From positions 8,122,001-8,186,000 of the forward strand of contig JAPFFF010000002.1 of assembly GCA_039105265.1 (NCBI GenBank): 64,000 bases of DNA. The letters run 5' to 3'. Source of the DNA: Tritrichomonas musculus. Its lineage: Eukaryota; Parabasalia; Tritrichomonadida; Tritrichomonadidae. The notes beneath the pieces were generated by a model that did not search any database, was not told where the DNA came from, and saw nothing but the letters and a program-made list of their open reading frames with translations. How positions within the stretch are numbered: position 1 is the first letter of the stretch; the number at the start of each line of letters is the position of its first letter. Below, piece by piece: positions 36,941-47,342 of the stretch. Made by a program: the position numbers and the translations under genes.

Positions 36941-37975
36941 TTTCATCATCAATATAAATGAGCTTTTTATAATTATTTTATATGTTATATTATACAAATC
37001 ATACAATTATTTTGTAATATTCAAAAAATAACATTTTTTTACTGAGAAAATCTTATCGATTATTAATATGACTTTTGATAAAACTCATTTAATTCCTCTT
37101 TCAAATAATTCAATGGTTTATGACAATAATAAATATTAATAAAATTTATTTGACAATAATATGGTTACATTTGGTGATTTTTAAAACCCAAAAAACGTTT
37201 ATTTCACCAAATTTACAAGCTTAATTTATTATATATTTTATTCAAAAATTATTAAGATATTGTCATAATAATGGTTATGTAGTGTTCTGATATTATTTAG
37301 TCATTAAGTATTGAAAATGATATATTCAGAAAATATGATTGCTAATTATTTTATCGAAAACTGTCGAATATGTAAAGTTTGTTATATATTTAGATTATTT
37401 TATATTTGATCAAAATATAAAATGAGTATATTGATACAGTATTTGATAATTCAAAATCAACATTCATATTATGATAAGTTAATGAAGGTAAGATATGTTT
37501 GGGACCAATGAGGATGTGGTTTTTAACCATAATTAACAAAATACATTATAATTAACAAAATACATTTTAAGAGAATATTTTTTTTGAAGACGTTAACTCT
37601 TAAAATTGAAAAGTTTAAAAGTTTTTCAAATAGGTTATTTTTATTTCCTTTTAATTTTTATAAAACATCACAAATAAATTCAAATAATTGAATATGATAA
37701 TGATTATTTTATTCAATCATTTTGAATAATTTTGATTTTTTGAATTGACTTTTCATTAAAGTTTTATGATTATCTTTTTATATAACAAAAAATACAAATG
37801 TGAGAATAGGTGAAAAGGAATTTTGGAAAAAAATTTATTTAATAAATGCATTTTGGCCCATATCATCATCAATTTCAAAAGATAAAGTGCAAATTGTTGC
37901 TATAAAGCAGCATACAATCAGGTTTTTTGAAATCAATATTATTAATTATTATTTTTAATCAAACACAATAATAAT

Positions 37976-38009
<34 letters not shown>

Positions 38010-38340
38010 CAGCAAAGTCAAATGAAACAACATTATTTAGTATTTTAAATAATTGTGCGAAAAAAAGTAGAATAAAAATAACTTAAAACAACGTCATCAC
38101 CACATTGGCATATTACATAAAAGGAAGAGATACTTCAATGTCGTGATGAAATCTCTATATTTTGTATTATTTGTTTGTTCATGATCATGAATTGTAGACA
38201 AATTAATTGAATCTTAAACTGATATTTGAAAGTATATCAAGCCATTATTTCAACATAAATTTGATTAGATTAAAAAACGACCAAAATCAAAGAAACTATT
38301 TAAACTCAATATTAGTATTCAAAACAAAAAGAAAAAGTTT

Positions 38341-38652
38341 TTATTCAATTTCATTGAGTATCTTTTTAAATATTCCAAGAAATTCTACTTTATTTTTTGC
38401 CATATTAACATCAGGCATGAAATCTTTAATTATTTCTTTTTTAAAAGAGTTCTTTAGATAAGTATTAAGAATTACTTTTAAAGCAACCAACAAATTCTTA
38501 TCAACGCAAAAAATGTAAATTTCAGGAAAAGAATTGATTTTTGAATTAGGGAAGTGATTCAATAAATAGTCAGTAGCGTAAGAATTCCCTTTCATTATTG
38601 CCATTTCGACTCCCTTCACATTATCCCCCTTTGCGAACAAATCCAAATTCAT
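38341..38652 (-). CDS. Small ankyrin-like protein, possibly a gene remnant
   Basis: 103 residues from ATG. Helix-turn-helix periodicity (NVKGVEMAIMKGNSYATDYLL, LLVALKVILNTYL) recalls the ankyrin-like repeats that are abundant in trichomonads, but the consensus is weak. Much shorter than typical members, so it may be the surviving end of a larger gene. No introns or signal peptide seen. Confidence 0.4.
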   Translation of the reverse strand: MNLDLFAKGDNVKGVEMAIMKGNSYATDYLLNHFPNSKINSFPEIYIFCVDKNLLVALKVILNTYLKNSFKKEIIKDFMPDVNMAKNKVEFLGIFKKILNEIE

Positions 38653-38714
38653 TGTTGGATAAAGGGAATAAATATTTGTTTTATTATCATGTCATTATCA
38701 TAAACTATAATTAA

Positions 38715-38787
38715 TTAGGCGGGAGTACGGCAGATACTTTTTCAGAGTATAAACTATTTAAAAAGGGATTATCGTACTCCCGACTAA
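38715..38787. repeat. 73-bp inverted-repeat unit
   Basis: TTAGGCGGGAGTACG and CGTACTCCCGACTAA face each other. ATAATTA flanks both sides at close distance (38707-38713, 38788-38794). Looks like a tiny MITE. Confidence 0.6.
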
Positions 38788-38978
38788 ATAATTATATTTT
38801 ACAAATATTTGAATATGAAATATTTTTGATCAATTTGATCTTGAGATATATCATGAATTACATTACAGTAAATCCAATATTAATATTTTTTTTAAAATAT
38901 CAAAAAAAGATAAAGAAAATTTTGAGAGATCGAAATATATTTACTATATACAAACAAGCAATATATGCATTAATTAAT

Positions 38979-39614
38979 TCAAAATGAGATAAGATCATCT
39001 TCAGCAATTGGAACAATTGGGCATGACCAAAGATCGTCACAAACTTGGAAATTTGAAAACATATTTTCGAAGTCGTCATTCACACTGAAATTCGATTCAC
39101 TTTCGTTTTTGAATTGACATTCAAAGACAGAATTGTTTGTGTGCGTGTCTTCAACAACATTTTCTTCATTTGGCTTGTTCTCTGATTTTTCATCGTGCTG
39201 AAGATGGAGGCTTTTTTGCGCCGTGCGGCTGGCGAGTGTTGAATGGCGATTTTTGACGTTGACTGGAGATCTTGATTCAAAGCTGCGTGAAATCAGTGCC
39301 CACTTTGGGCCATGCATTTCATAAAGTCTAATTAGTGATTCATCTTCTTCTGGTGTCCAGGGACCATTAATAAGATCTGGACGAAGGTAATTGTTGTATC
39401 TTTCACGGCATTGACGAGCTGTTCTACCTTTGAGTTGGTGTGCAATTTCACTCCATTTTGGATTTTTTTGTGATTCTGCAAGTTGCTTGAGAAGCTCATC
39501 TTCAGCTTTTGTGAAACGTGTTCTCTGCTGAACTTCCACTGTTGTTGTTGGCACTGGAGTGAATGTGCTGCATGTGCTATATGGGAAATAACATTGATTT
39601 GGAACAAAAATCAT
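38979..39614 (-). CDS. Myb DNA-binding protein (two repeats)
   Basis: 211 residues. Two Myb repeats span about residues 31-135: RFTKAEDELLKQL...WSEIAHQLKGRTARQCRERYNNYL and GPWTPEEDESLIRLYEMHG...WALISRSF...NVKNRHSTL, with the spaced tryptophans of the R2R3 type (some replaced by Phe). The rest is acidic and Asn/Ser-rich, a likely activation or regulatory tail. T. vaginalis uses many such Myb proteins to control genes such as ap65-1, so a transcription-factor role is a family inference. Divergent from the kinase at 39890. Confidence 0.9.
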   Translation of the reverse strand: MIFVPNQCYFPYSTCSTFTPVPTTTVEVQQRTRFTKAEDELLKQLAESQKNPKWSEIAHQLKGRTARQCRERYNNYLRPDLINGPWTPEEDESLIRLYEMHGPKWALISRSFESRSPVNVKNRHSTLASRTAQKSLHLQHDEKSENKPNEENVVEDTHTNNSVFECQFKNESESNFSVNDDFENMFSNFQVCDDLWSCPIVPIAEDDLISF

Positions 39615-39877
39615 TTTTTGAATAAGGAAAAATAAAAAATGAATTATTTTTTTCCATTATTTTGTTTCAATTTTTTGATTATAATTTCTTCTCAATTTTC
39701 TATGGTTATTTTTTATTTCTATTATTTATTTTTGATTTTTGTAAGCGTTTCAATATTGATAAAAACCAAAATTTTATTTGTTTATATTCATTCAAAAGTT
39801 TATATATTTTTCAATTGCTTATTCAAAAAAAAAAATATTTTCAATGTCCTGAAAAAAATACATCATTTTTAAATCGT

Positions 39878-39883
39878 TCATTA
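39878..39883 (+). promoter_or_regulatory. Candidate Inr (TCATTA) for 39890 kinase
   Basis: TTCATTA lies about ten bases before the ATG, matching the trichomonad initiator core and usual UTR length. Confidence 0.45.
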
Positions 39884-39889
39884 ATCAAA

Positions 39890-40804
39890 ATGTTTACCTC
39901 AAAAACACAAGATGGCTATCCAATCAACATCCCCAAGTCCTTCAATGGATACGATGTTCTGAAATATCTCGGATGTGGAAGCACATGCGCTGTTATCTTA
40001 GTTGAAGATGAGAAAACAAAGCAAAAATATTCAGCCAAGGTCATGTCAAAGAAAGACATTGAAGCAAGAAATCTTGTTGAATCAACAATGCTTGAAATCA
40101 AAGTCCTCAAAGAACTTGATCATCCACATATCATCAAAGTTTTCGATTCATTTGAAATCAAATCAGCGAACGACGAATACTACGTCATCATCATGGAATA
40201 CTGCGAAAATGGAGACTTGCTTTCGTATGCGACAAGCTCAGGCTTCAAGAGCGAAAAGCAGAAAAAGAAGATCATCTATGAATTCTTAGAAGCGATCAAA
40301 TATCTTCACAAAAAGGGGATTTCTCACGGCGACATCAAATCAGAGAATGTTTTGCTCGATTCGAAGTTCTCTCCAAAGTTGTGCGACTTCGGATTTTGCC
40401 GAACCAAAAAAGTCGCCGGCGACGAGGCCAAAAAAGGCACTTTTTACTACGCGGCGCCAGAATTGTTCGTCCGCGGCGAATTTGACACGATCAAGACAGA
40501 CATCTGGGCAATTGGAATCACTTTGTACTCACTTTTTGAATTGCAGTTCCCTTTCAAAGACGGAAACCAAAACTTCATCATCAAGCAGATTCTGAGCGGG
40601 CGATTGTCGATCAGCAAAAGCCTCGATTTCAAGGTCCGCCAGATTGTGCAGGACTGCACGCAGATGACGGCGGCAAGCAGGCCAACAATCGATGACATAA
40701 TGAGCTCTGATTATTTCAGAGATGTTCAGTTCGATTCAAAGTTGAATCAGCACTTTTCACCAAAGCAGAGTGTCATCGAATGGAAGCCAAAATGCAACTT
40801 CTAA
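39890..40804 (+). CDS. CAMK-like protein kinase
   Basis: 304 residues from ATG at 39890, chosen because it follows an Inr-like motif; the open frame upstream is low-complexity. Kinase core covers about residues 17-285: GCGSTCAV glycine loop, SAKVM with beta-3 lysine, alpha-C ESTMLEIKVL, catalytic HGDIKSEN (Gly instead of Arg in HRD), CDFGFCR, AAPE, DIWAIGITLY. Short tail without domain. Key catalytic Lys, Asp, Asn and DFG are present, so activity is plausible; HGD suggests activation-loop control unlike the classic RD kinases. Third-position GC rises sharply in the 3' half compared with neighbours. Confidence 0.9.
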   Translation: MFTSKTQDGYPINIPKSFNGYDVLKYLGCGSTCAVILVEDEKTKQKYSAKVMSKKDIEARNLVESTMLEIKVLKELDHPHIIKVFDSFEIKSANDEYYVIIMEYCENGDLLSYATSSGFKSEKQKKKIIYEFLEAIKYLHKKGISHGDIKSENVLLDSKFSPKLCDFGFCRTKKVAGDEAKKGTFYYAAPELFVRGEFDTIKTDIWAIGITLYSLFELQFPFKDGNQNFIIKQILSGRLSISKSLDFKVRQIVQDCTQMTAASRPTIDDIMSSDYFRDVQFDSKLNQHFSPKQSVIEWKPKCNF

Positions 40805-41392
40805 ATCATCCATTCTTCTTTGTTTGTTATTAAAAATAAAAAAAGCTTTTATTCGTAATTTTACATATAATTATTTTTACTTCTTCATCACTACTTTCAA
40901 TTCAAACAGCCTTTGGAACAGAGCAATAGAAAATCAGCAGAAATAAAAATGATATATATCTAGATATGTATACATTCATGATATAATCATGATGATCAAT
41001 TATATTACACATATTTATAATGAATACATATCAAGAATGCATTCTTGATATAATCAAGTCTTTATAAGCATATTGAATAATCATGTTATTTAAAATAAGT
41101 TTTTGGGAAATTATCAAACCCAAATAATTAAATGAAGTTGAATAGATACATCACATATAGCATTATGTTAATCAATGTCATAATGCAAAACTGATCAAAT
41201 ATCTTGAGGAATATCATGTTTTATAAAGCAACCTTTAGAGATTTAAGTAAATGTCATAACAACAATGATTCAAAAAATCTATTAAATAAATAGTTTTTTT
41301 TTTATAAAACATAATTAAAAAAAATTAATAATCAACAAAAAAAAAAGTCATTCTAATCAACCTGCTAAATGTGTTATTAATTTGAAATTATT
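40805..41392. other. AT-rich intergenic region
   Basis: Convergent spacer of 588 bp. Short ATATCATGATATAATCATGAT-like words around 40975-41050 give weak symmetry (AAGAATGCATTCTTGATAT palindrome). No gene seen. Confidence 0.5.
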
Positions 41393-43066
41393 TCAAATTC
41401 TAATCCTTGCAGTAACTGATGATCCTCTCTTTTTACTGATAATTTTCCGCACATCAAGCCCGTTAATTGTTAATTTCTGGGCTTCTTCATTTTTTTTGAA
41501 TCTTGAAAATTTGCCAGTAATTCTTGGTGAAGTCTGTTTAAGCTCTGATGCAGCAATCTTAGTTTTTGCTGTTGAAGTAAAAGTATATTTCACTGGTTTT
41601 AAATTTGTTGGTTTATCTTTATTTATTGTTGTCTGAAGCTGCTTCATTTGCATTTCTAAGGGCTGAAGAACTCGTCCTTGCTGATTTTTTAGGAATAATT
41701 CTGTAGTTCGTTGACGGTCAAAGAAGCATTTTTTCTCTCTCTTCTGTTTTTCAACAAGAGCATCGTATTCATTAATCATTGTTTGCTCTGCTCTTTTCTT
41801 TGCTTCTTCTGACTCCCTCATTTGTTGCATATCTGCAGTTAATTTGACTCTTTTTGCTTCATCAAATTGATGAGCAATAGCAAGGTTCTTTTGTATTTTT
41901 CGAAGTTGTAATAAGCTTGGAGATGGCTTATTATATTTAAACATATTGGTTGACGTACTCCATTTTTGCTCGAAAGCTTTTATTTCGTCATTGTGAGTTT
42001 TCTCAAGCTTTTCTTGATTTTCTTTTTGTTGATCACGAAAAACAGTAAAGATTTTTTTCCATTCGCCAGCTTCATTTTCATATGCCTGTTTAACTTTAGT
42101 ATAACGGCCTTTTATTGTTTTCTTTGCTTCTTTTCTATTAGTCTCAAAAACGCGCCACTCGATTGCAGTTGAAAGAAGATTCATTGCATTTTCAAGATCA
42201 GAGGCTCTGTTATAATCTTCTTCCATTGTTGCTTTGACAACTTCGCTTCGAATCATCCTAGTAACTAAAGGCTGCAAATGGATAGGTGGAATTATGTTGT
42301 TATTTAAAAATTGTTTCATTGCATTAATGGCTTCTTCTTTTTCAGTATCTTTTTCAGAACTTTTGGGTTGGTTATCTTGATAATTTTGCATATTTTGAGT
42401 CGTTGTCTTCTTTTGAATTGATTCTTTTTTTGATTCAGTCTTAATCGGTGGATCATGAATAACAAAGCCATTATCAATAACTAATTCTGTTGTGCACTTA
42501 TTAGAATTTTGGTCGCTTTTAGGTGTAAGGTCTGTCGGTGAAGATTCTTCGAAATTAGCACTAGAATATAATCCTGTTGGTTCACATGTATTCAAATTTT
42601 TTGTTACTGAAGAAGAAGAATTTGTGCTGCTATTATTTTTTGATCGATCGGAATTTAGTTTTGAAAAACTTGATCTTTTATATTTATTATTAATAACTGG
42701 TTCATGATAATCTTTGTTGCTATTATCGCTTACAGATTCTTGTTGTTTTGCATCATCTGGTTCATCCATATGATTTTCGTCGTTTTGAGAAACTACGATA
42801 TTAGGAACAGGAAAATAGACTAAATCAGAAATCCTCTTCGAGTTATCGGTGTGAACTTGGTCATGAGCTGGTAAATGAATTGTCTTAATATTCGAGTTAT
42901 CAGAAGCGGACGGTGTTTGCTTTATTTTTGATTGTGAGGGTAAAGGTGGAAGCAAAGAGGCTGCAATTTGATTATTTTGTGATTCTAAAATTCTTTGATT
43001 GCTGGTGGATGTAGGCTCTGAATCTGGCGTAATATCTATTTGGTCTGAAAAGAAATCAAGATTCAA
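41393..43066 (-). CDS. Coiled-coil protein of a large trichomonad family
   Basis: About 550 residues. The first 230 are polar and disordered (Ser/Asn/Gln/Pro-rich). From about 245 a helical domain starts (AMKQFLNNNIIPPIHLQPLV, TMEEDYNRASDLENAMNLL), passing into long coiled coil (EWKKIFTVFRDQQKENQEKL). The C-terminus is basic. This layout is common in a big trichomonad paralogue family of unknown function, possibly cytoskeletal or scaffold. No in-frame ATG lies before about residue 99 (MDEPDD), yet the upstream frame looks coding, so the 5' end is unresolved. Confidence 0.65.
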   Translation of the reverse strand: MNLDFFSDQIDITPDSEPTSTSNQRILESQNNQIAASLLPPLPSQSKIKQTPSASDNSNIKTIHLPAHDQVHTDNSKRISDLVYFPVPNIVVSQNDENHMDEPDDAKQQESVSDNSNKDYHEPVINNKYKRSSFSKLNSDRSKNNSSTNSSSSVTKNLNTCEPTGLYSSANFEESSPTDLTPKSDQNSNKCTTELVIDNGFVIHDPPIKTESKKESIQKKTTTQNMQNYQDNQPKSSEKDTEKEEAINAMKQFLNNNIIPPIHLQPLVTRMIRSEVVKATMEEDYNRASDLENAMNLLSTAIEWRVFETNRKEAKKTIKGRYTKVKQAYENEAGEWKKIFTVFRDQQKENQEKLEKTHNDEIKAFEQKWSTSTNMFKYNKPSPSLLQLRKIQKNLAIAHQFDEAKRVKLTADMQQMRESEEAKKRAEQTMINEYDALVEKQKREKKCFFDRQRTTELFLKNQQGRVLQPLEMQMKQLQTTINKDKPTNLKPVKYTFTSTAKTKIAASELKQTSPRITGKFSRFKKNEEAQKLTINGLDVRKIISKKRGSSVTARIRI

Positions 43067-43908
43067 ATGAGATAAAATCTAATTTTTTATGAATGTAATC
43101 AATTTCAAAAATTTAATCATTAAAAAACGTTTTTTATTCAATTTTGGTTTTAATAAACGGATTTCTATTATTTCCAATAAAGTTGAAGATTATAGAAAAG
43201 CGTATAAAAACTGAGTTTATTGATGCCTGGAAATTGTTAAGATATACAATATCTCAGATATAGCATTTATTAACCTTTTACAGTTAGAAATTAAACATTG
43301 AAAATAAAAGTTTAAAAGATAAAGGTTGATTAGTTGAAAAAAATTATTTATATATGTATAGAATATTTTAATAATATCATAAAGTCTTCTTTTCTGTAAA
43401 AAATAATTTTACTTGATTGATTGTTTTTTAATGAATACTAAAGTTTTTTTTTTTAGATTAATTAATAAAGATCTGTTTGGTTATTATTTTTTGGGATCTT
43501 TTAGAATTCTGAGATTTAGAAATGTGGATGGATCTTTAAAAAAAATTTCTGATACTTTATTCTTTTTTAAGAAGGGATGACAATTTTCAGAGTAACGATT
43601 GATGGTTTATAATTTTTTTTAGCAGGGATGATTATTCATAAAAGAAATTTTTTGTTGGAAAATTTTATGAAATTTTAACGATTTGATACAAAAAGTTGTT
43701 AGTTTACATCGACCATTTATCGGACGTTTTATCGATAAAATTTTTTCTTATAGATAACCATTCCTGTTTTTTAGTTATTGTTTAAAATAATATCATAAAA
43801 AGGAGTAATTTTATTAGAGAGGAATATCTCTCAAATTTTAGGAAATATTGAAATTTTCACTGTTTATATGGCCAAAAACTACGATTAAAAATTGAATTTC
43901 AATTTATA
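43067..43908. other. AT-rich intergenic region
   Basis: Divergent upstream region, 842 bp. Near 43700-43745 a short GACCATTTATCGGACGTTTT patch has mild symmetry (TCGATAAA). Nothing else recognised. Confidence 0.5.
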
Positions 43909-45387
43909 TTGAATGAGAACTCCAATTTTTACATGAAACATTTATACACCATAACATTTGATTCCGATTATAGTAGTGATGAAGAAGAAGTGAATAGCAT
44001 TTCTCATTTACCTCCCAAAGTTCCAAATTCGCTAAATTCAAATTCCAGAATCAGTCCCTTCCCAAAATCCACGCCAGTAAAGATCACGACGAGAAATTTA
44101 TCTGAAGAAGCTGAAATGCAAAATCTCCAGCTACCTGAAGATGAATACAGCAAAAGTATTGAGCATAAAAAAAAGCAACATTCTAAATGCTCTCATTGCA
44201 AAAGCAATAATACTAAAAGTGATTCACTTGATCATATTGAAAATCAAAAGATTTTCAATAAAGATCCAACTAAAGAGGAGAATGAATATGATATTGATAA
44301 TAATGATAATAATAATAACGAAGAAACAAAAAATATAACTCAAAGCAAAACATATGAACATAACCATTCTTCATATTCAAAGCATGATCCATCAAATCAG
44401 CAAGATTTGCAAAAAAAAGCTGTCCGCCGGCCACTTATGCACCGCCCGATGCATCCTAAGATTTCTAATGATCTTGCTGAAGCAGATATACTAAATGATG
44501 ATAACCATGATTTAAGCTCCAATAATAATAATAATCAAATTAATATTTCTGTAGCAGGTGATAAAAATAATTCTGTGGATTTAATTAGCGAAAATAATAT
44601 GAATATTGATCCAAAACAGAAAAATACTTCTTCTACTAATATTCAATTAAAAGAAACAATTAATACAAGTGCATATTTAAGTAACGGCTTCCCTTCTCAG
44701 CTTGGTGATCCACTTCACTTTAGTATTATTCGGGTATCCAAATCAAAGGCCATTTTTAACAGAAAAACGTCTTTTATATTCTCAGATAATGAAAACAGAT
44801 GTTTTTTCGAAGCAAAGTCAGAAAAAAGTAGTCCAACAATATTAAATATCACCAAATCATCGAGCCATGATCAAGCAAATAGTCAATTGAATGAAGATAG
44901 TTCAGCTCATCAAATTGGAGTGATGATTTGTTCACCAGAAATGGAATCTTTTTCACTCCGTTTAAATAATCAATATGGCCGAGAAATAATGTCAGCCAGA
45001 GTAGACTCTAAAAAATTTAAAAATTCATCCAGCTCATCTTTTTTAGACCATAACAGTCATTTTTCTCCCTCAACTGGTAGTGAATTAAATCCAAATTTTG
45101 ATTTAAATGGTGTTTTACGGCTATTAAAAATAAACTTTTTCTTTGAACCTTCAGATAAAAAAGAAAAAAGATTACAAAATGCAGAATCATTTGGGGTTAC
45201 TCTTGATTATGGGGAAAGAAATGTACTTCAAAGTACAAAGAACTTTTTGTTGATGGACAATTTTAAAAGAGAATTCGTAGCGGTAAGAAAAATTGAGAAA
45301 AATCAGCTTTGTGTGGATTTCCAGCCAATAATTACGCCACTTTGTGCTTTTGCGATTGGTTTAATTGCTTTCTTGTACAAAGTATAA
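43909..45387 (+). CDS. Tubby-like protein
   Basis: 492 residues. The first 260 are polar and disordered (runs of Asn, Asp, Ser; a KKQHSKCSHCKS basic/Cys patch). From about 265 a Tubby-type C-terminal domain is suggested by HFSIIRVSKSK, then IGVMICSPEMESFSLRL, DLNGVLRLLKINFF, and finally KNFLLMDNFKREFVAVRKI and CAFAIGLIAFLYKV, which parallel the KNFQL...VLQFGRV and QAFAIALSSFDSK blocks of tubby proteins. Insertions of low-complexity sequence break the barrel. Tubby domains bind phosphoinositides at the plasma membrane. Trichomonads carry many divergent copies. Confidence 0.65.
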   Translation: MNENSNFYMKHLYTITFDSDYSSDEEEVNSISHLPPKVPNSLNSNSRISPFPKSTPVKITTRNLSEEAEMQNLQLPEDEYSKSIEHKKKQHSKCSHCKSNNTKSDSLDHIENQKIFNKDPTKEENEYDIDNNDNNNNEETKNITQSKTYEHNHSSYSKHDPSNQQDLQKKAVRRPLMHRPMHPKISNDLAEADILNDDNHDLSSNNNNNQINISVAGDKNNSVDLISENNMNIDPKQKNTSSTNIQLKETINTSAYLSNGFPSQLGDPLHFSIIRVSKSKAIFNRKTSFIFSDNENRCFFEAKSEKSSPTILNITKSSSHDQANSQLNEDSSAHQIGVMICSPEMESFSLRLNNQYGREIMSARVDSKKFKNSSSSSFLDHNSHFSPSTGSELNPNFDLNGVLRLLKINFFFEPSDKKEKRLQNAESFGVTLDYGERNVLQSTKNFLLMDNFKREFVAVRKIEKNQLCVDFQPIITPLCAFAIGLIAFLYKV

Positions 45388-45515
45388 TTATGATGATTGT
45401 TTTTATTTGTTTAAAATAATTATTAAATATTATGAAATACATTAAAGTAATAGGTTGTATATTTGAAAAATTGTGTTTTAACTTTATGTATTTATTTAAC
45501 ATTAAAATCCATAAA

Positions 45516-45912
45516 GTGGCGAGAAAAAGTTGCCAACGGCGGGAAATAGTTGCCAACGATGACCTTTTTAAGGATATATTTAAATGAAAGTTATAATTAA
45601 TTATATTTAAATTATATTAAATATTATTAATATGTAATAAAAAGTAATAATTAAAAAAATATGAAGATATATATATATCTTATATTCAATGCTCAATTGA
45701 AATGCTAAGAAAAAGTTAACATAAAAATTTTTAAAAAAATTAACAAAATTTGTTTAAAAAAATGAAACATAAACATTTTTTTATAATTTAAAATGCAACA
45801 AATAATGAAACAATGATTTCTTTTTTATATCGCATTGTTTAAATGCTGAAAAAATGCTTTTAAGGCCACCGTTGGCAACTTTTTCCTGTCGTTGGCAACT
45901 TTTTCAGGCATC
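45516..45912. mobile_element. MITE-like unit with double AGTTGCCAAC ends
   Basis: Arms of about 52 bp, each holding AAAGTTGCCAACG (or AATAGTTGCCAACG) twice, facing each other 290 bp apart. Arm identity roughly 80%. Interior AT-rich, no ORF. Confidence 0.7.
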
Positions 45913-46054
45913 TATAATTAAATGATGATCATTATGAAGTTGCCCATTTTATAAAATATATTTTAACATAATTGAAACTCTCAAGAAAATATAACATAAA
46001 AGTCTAAAAAAACGAAAAAAAAAAAAAATAAAAGGAATTTTTAAAAATAATTAT

Positions 46055-46924
46055 TTATTGATTGGAATTTTTGATTTTGGATAAGCCTTTTACTAAAAGG
46101 ACTTGATCAATAATTGAAGGGTATTTTTGAATTAAATCAATAACTTGATATTTGTTATCAAAAAGCTTTTTGAAGACATATTGTTTCTTTCTTTTTTCAT
46201 TTCTAGAGAGGGGACTCCAATTAAAAGTACTGGCAAAGATGTTATATAAGTAGTGAAGGGTTGCTTTGTTAAAACGAACGCCACTATTTCCAGAAATTTT
46301 ACGTTGTAGGTATGCTTTCATTTGATCGACACTTGTTATATGATTGCACGTACTTATAGTTCCTACGGTTAGGAAACAAGAACAGCAACCATATGTTGAG
46401 ACTTGATATCCAACGAAAGCGTTTTGCTGGGGCATTTGAGTTAAGATTTGTCCCTTACATTGGAATGAATTAGTCATTTGTGAATAATCTTTTGGGCATA
46501 GAACTTGATTATTCTGAGGTAGACACGAAGCATAAAAAGGAGAGAGGGGAAGAGAAGTTTGACAGTTATTTAAAGGGTAAAACTGAGCGCCTTTTGAGCA
46601 GCTAAGATCGTTATTGTTTGATTGAAACACATTGTTCAATAATTCATTGGGATGAATAGGAGATGAATCTGAATTGTTTTCTGGTGGTGAGGCATTGGTA
46701 ATGGGAGTATCTCGCTGAAGTTTATCTGGAGGTAGGTTCATTGGACTAGTATAGCCATCAGATGGACTAATTGTTGAATCGCTTGTGGAATCGTCAGCAA
46801 TTTTATCTAGAGAAACGCAAGGAAGATCATCCAAAGGGTTGTTCTCATCGGTATCGCTGAAGAAATCGTCAGAGAAGAATTCAGAAACATTAAAGTTGAT
46901 GTTCTGATCTGAGTTAAAATACAT
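46055..46924 (-). CDS. Lineage-specific protein with SRNEKR domain
   Basis: 289 residues. N-terminal 110 acidic and Ser/Asp/Pro-rich (a probable activation-type or disordered segment), then a Gln/Pro/Cys-containing middle with YGCCSCF. The C-terminal 85 residues (SVDQMKAYLQRKISG, TFNWSPLSRNEKRKK, LIQKYPSIIDQVLL) are helical and basic and share LSRNEKR...LFD plus a final Ile-rich helix with the protein at 5818-6231. The acidic-plus-basic layout suggests a transcription regulator; inference only. Confidence 0.65.
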   Translation of the reverse strand: MYFNSDQNINFNVSEFFSDDFFSDTDENNPLDDLPCVSLDKIADDSTSDSTISPSDGYTSPMNLPPDKLQRDTPITNASPPENNSDSSPIHPNELLNNVFQSNNNDLSCSKGAQFYPLNNCQTSLPLSPFYASCLPQNNQVLCPKDYSQMTNSFQCKGQILTQMPQQNAFVGYQVSTYGCCSCFLTVGTISTCNHITSVDQMKAYLQRKISGNSGVRFNKATLHYLYNIFASTFNWSPLSRNEKRKKQYVFKKLFDNKYQVIDLIQKYPSIIDQVLLVKGLSKIKNSNQ

Positions 46925-47024
46925 ATGAAGTTATTGGAGGTTTGTCTCAAATATTTTTTCAATTTTTTATCTTAAAAAATGAGAGCAACCGTCGATTTTT
47001 AAATAAAACGGTTTCTATGATTAA

Positions 47025-47335
47025 TATAGTTTGACGATAAACCAGTCGACATCACGAAAAACTTATCAACATCATCAACTTTTTCATTAAACTCATAGAA
47101 ATATTCGGAATACTTTTCTATGATGCTTATTCAAAAACTGGTAGACATTATAAAATTTTAAAAAATTTTTAGAACTTTTTAAAAAGAAATTTGAGTTATA
47201 TTTGAGAGCCTTTTTCAATATCATTTTTCATTCAATTTTGAACATCTTTATGAAATATTTGAGTGCGGTTTTATGAAAAAGTTTACGATGTCGACCGGTT
47301 TTTCTGATGTTTACTCGTTTATCGTCTTACTATAA
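47025..47335. mobile_element. MITE-like unit, 311 bp
   Basis: Arms TATAGTTTGACGATAAACCA and complement of TATAGTAAGACGATAAACGA; GTCGACATC also occurs in both arms. TA or TATA at both edges. No ORF. Confidence 0.65.
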
Positions 47336-47342
47336 TTATAAA

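Larger units (their letters stand above)
36242..38340. other. 2.1-kb AT-rich repeat region, no convincing gene
   Basis: Contains the inverted-repeat unit at 36373-36940, a tandem 37-bp repeat at 36556-36666, AAGCTTGTAAA in opposite orientation near 36359 and 37213, and a 29-base poly-A run at 37981-38009. A 74-codon frame at 36807-37031 lies inside the repeat unit and is not credible. Confidence 0.55.

Noticed and set aside
36807-37031. 74-codon gene
   Set aside because: Lies across a MITE-like arm and AT-rich DNA; no coding character.
37981-38009. Poly-A run as a retroposon tail
   Set aside because: No duplicated flanks or upstream body recognised; homopolymers are common in this DNA.
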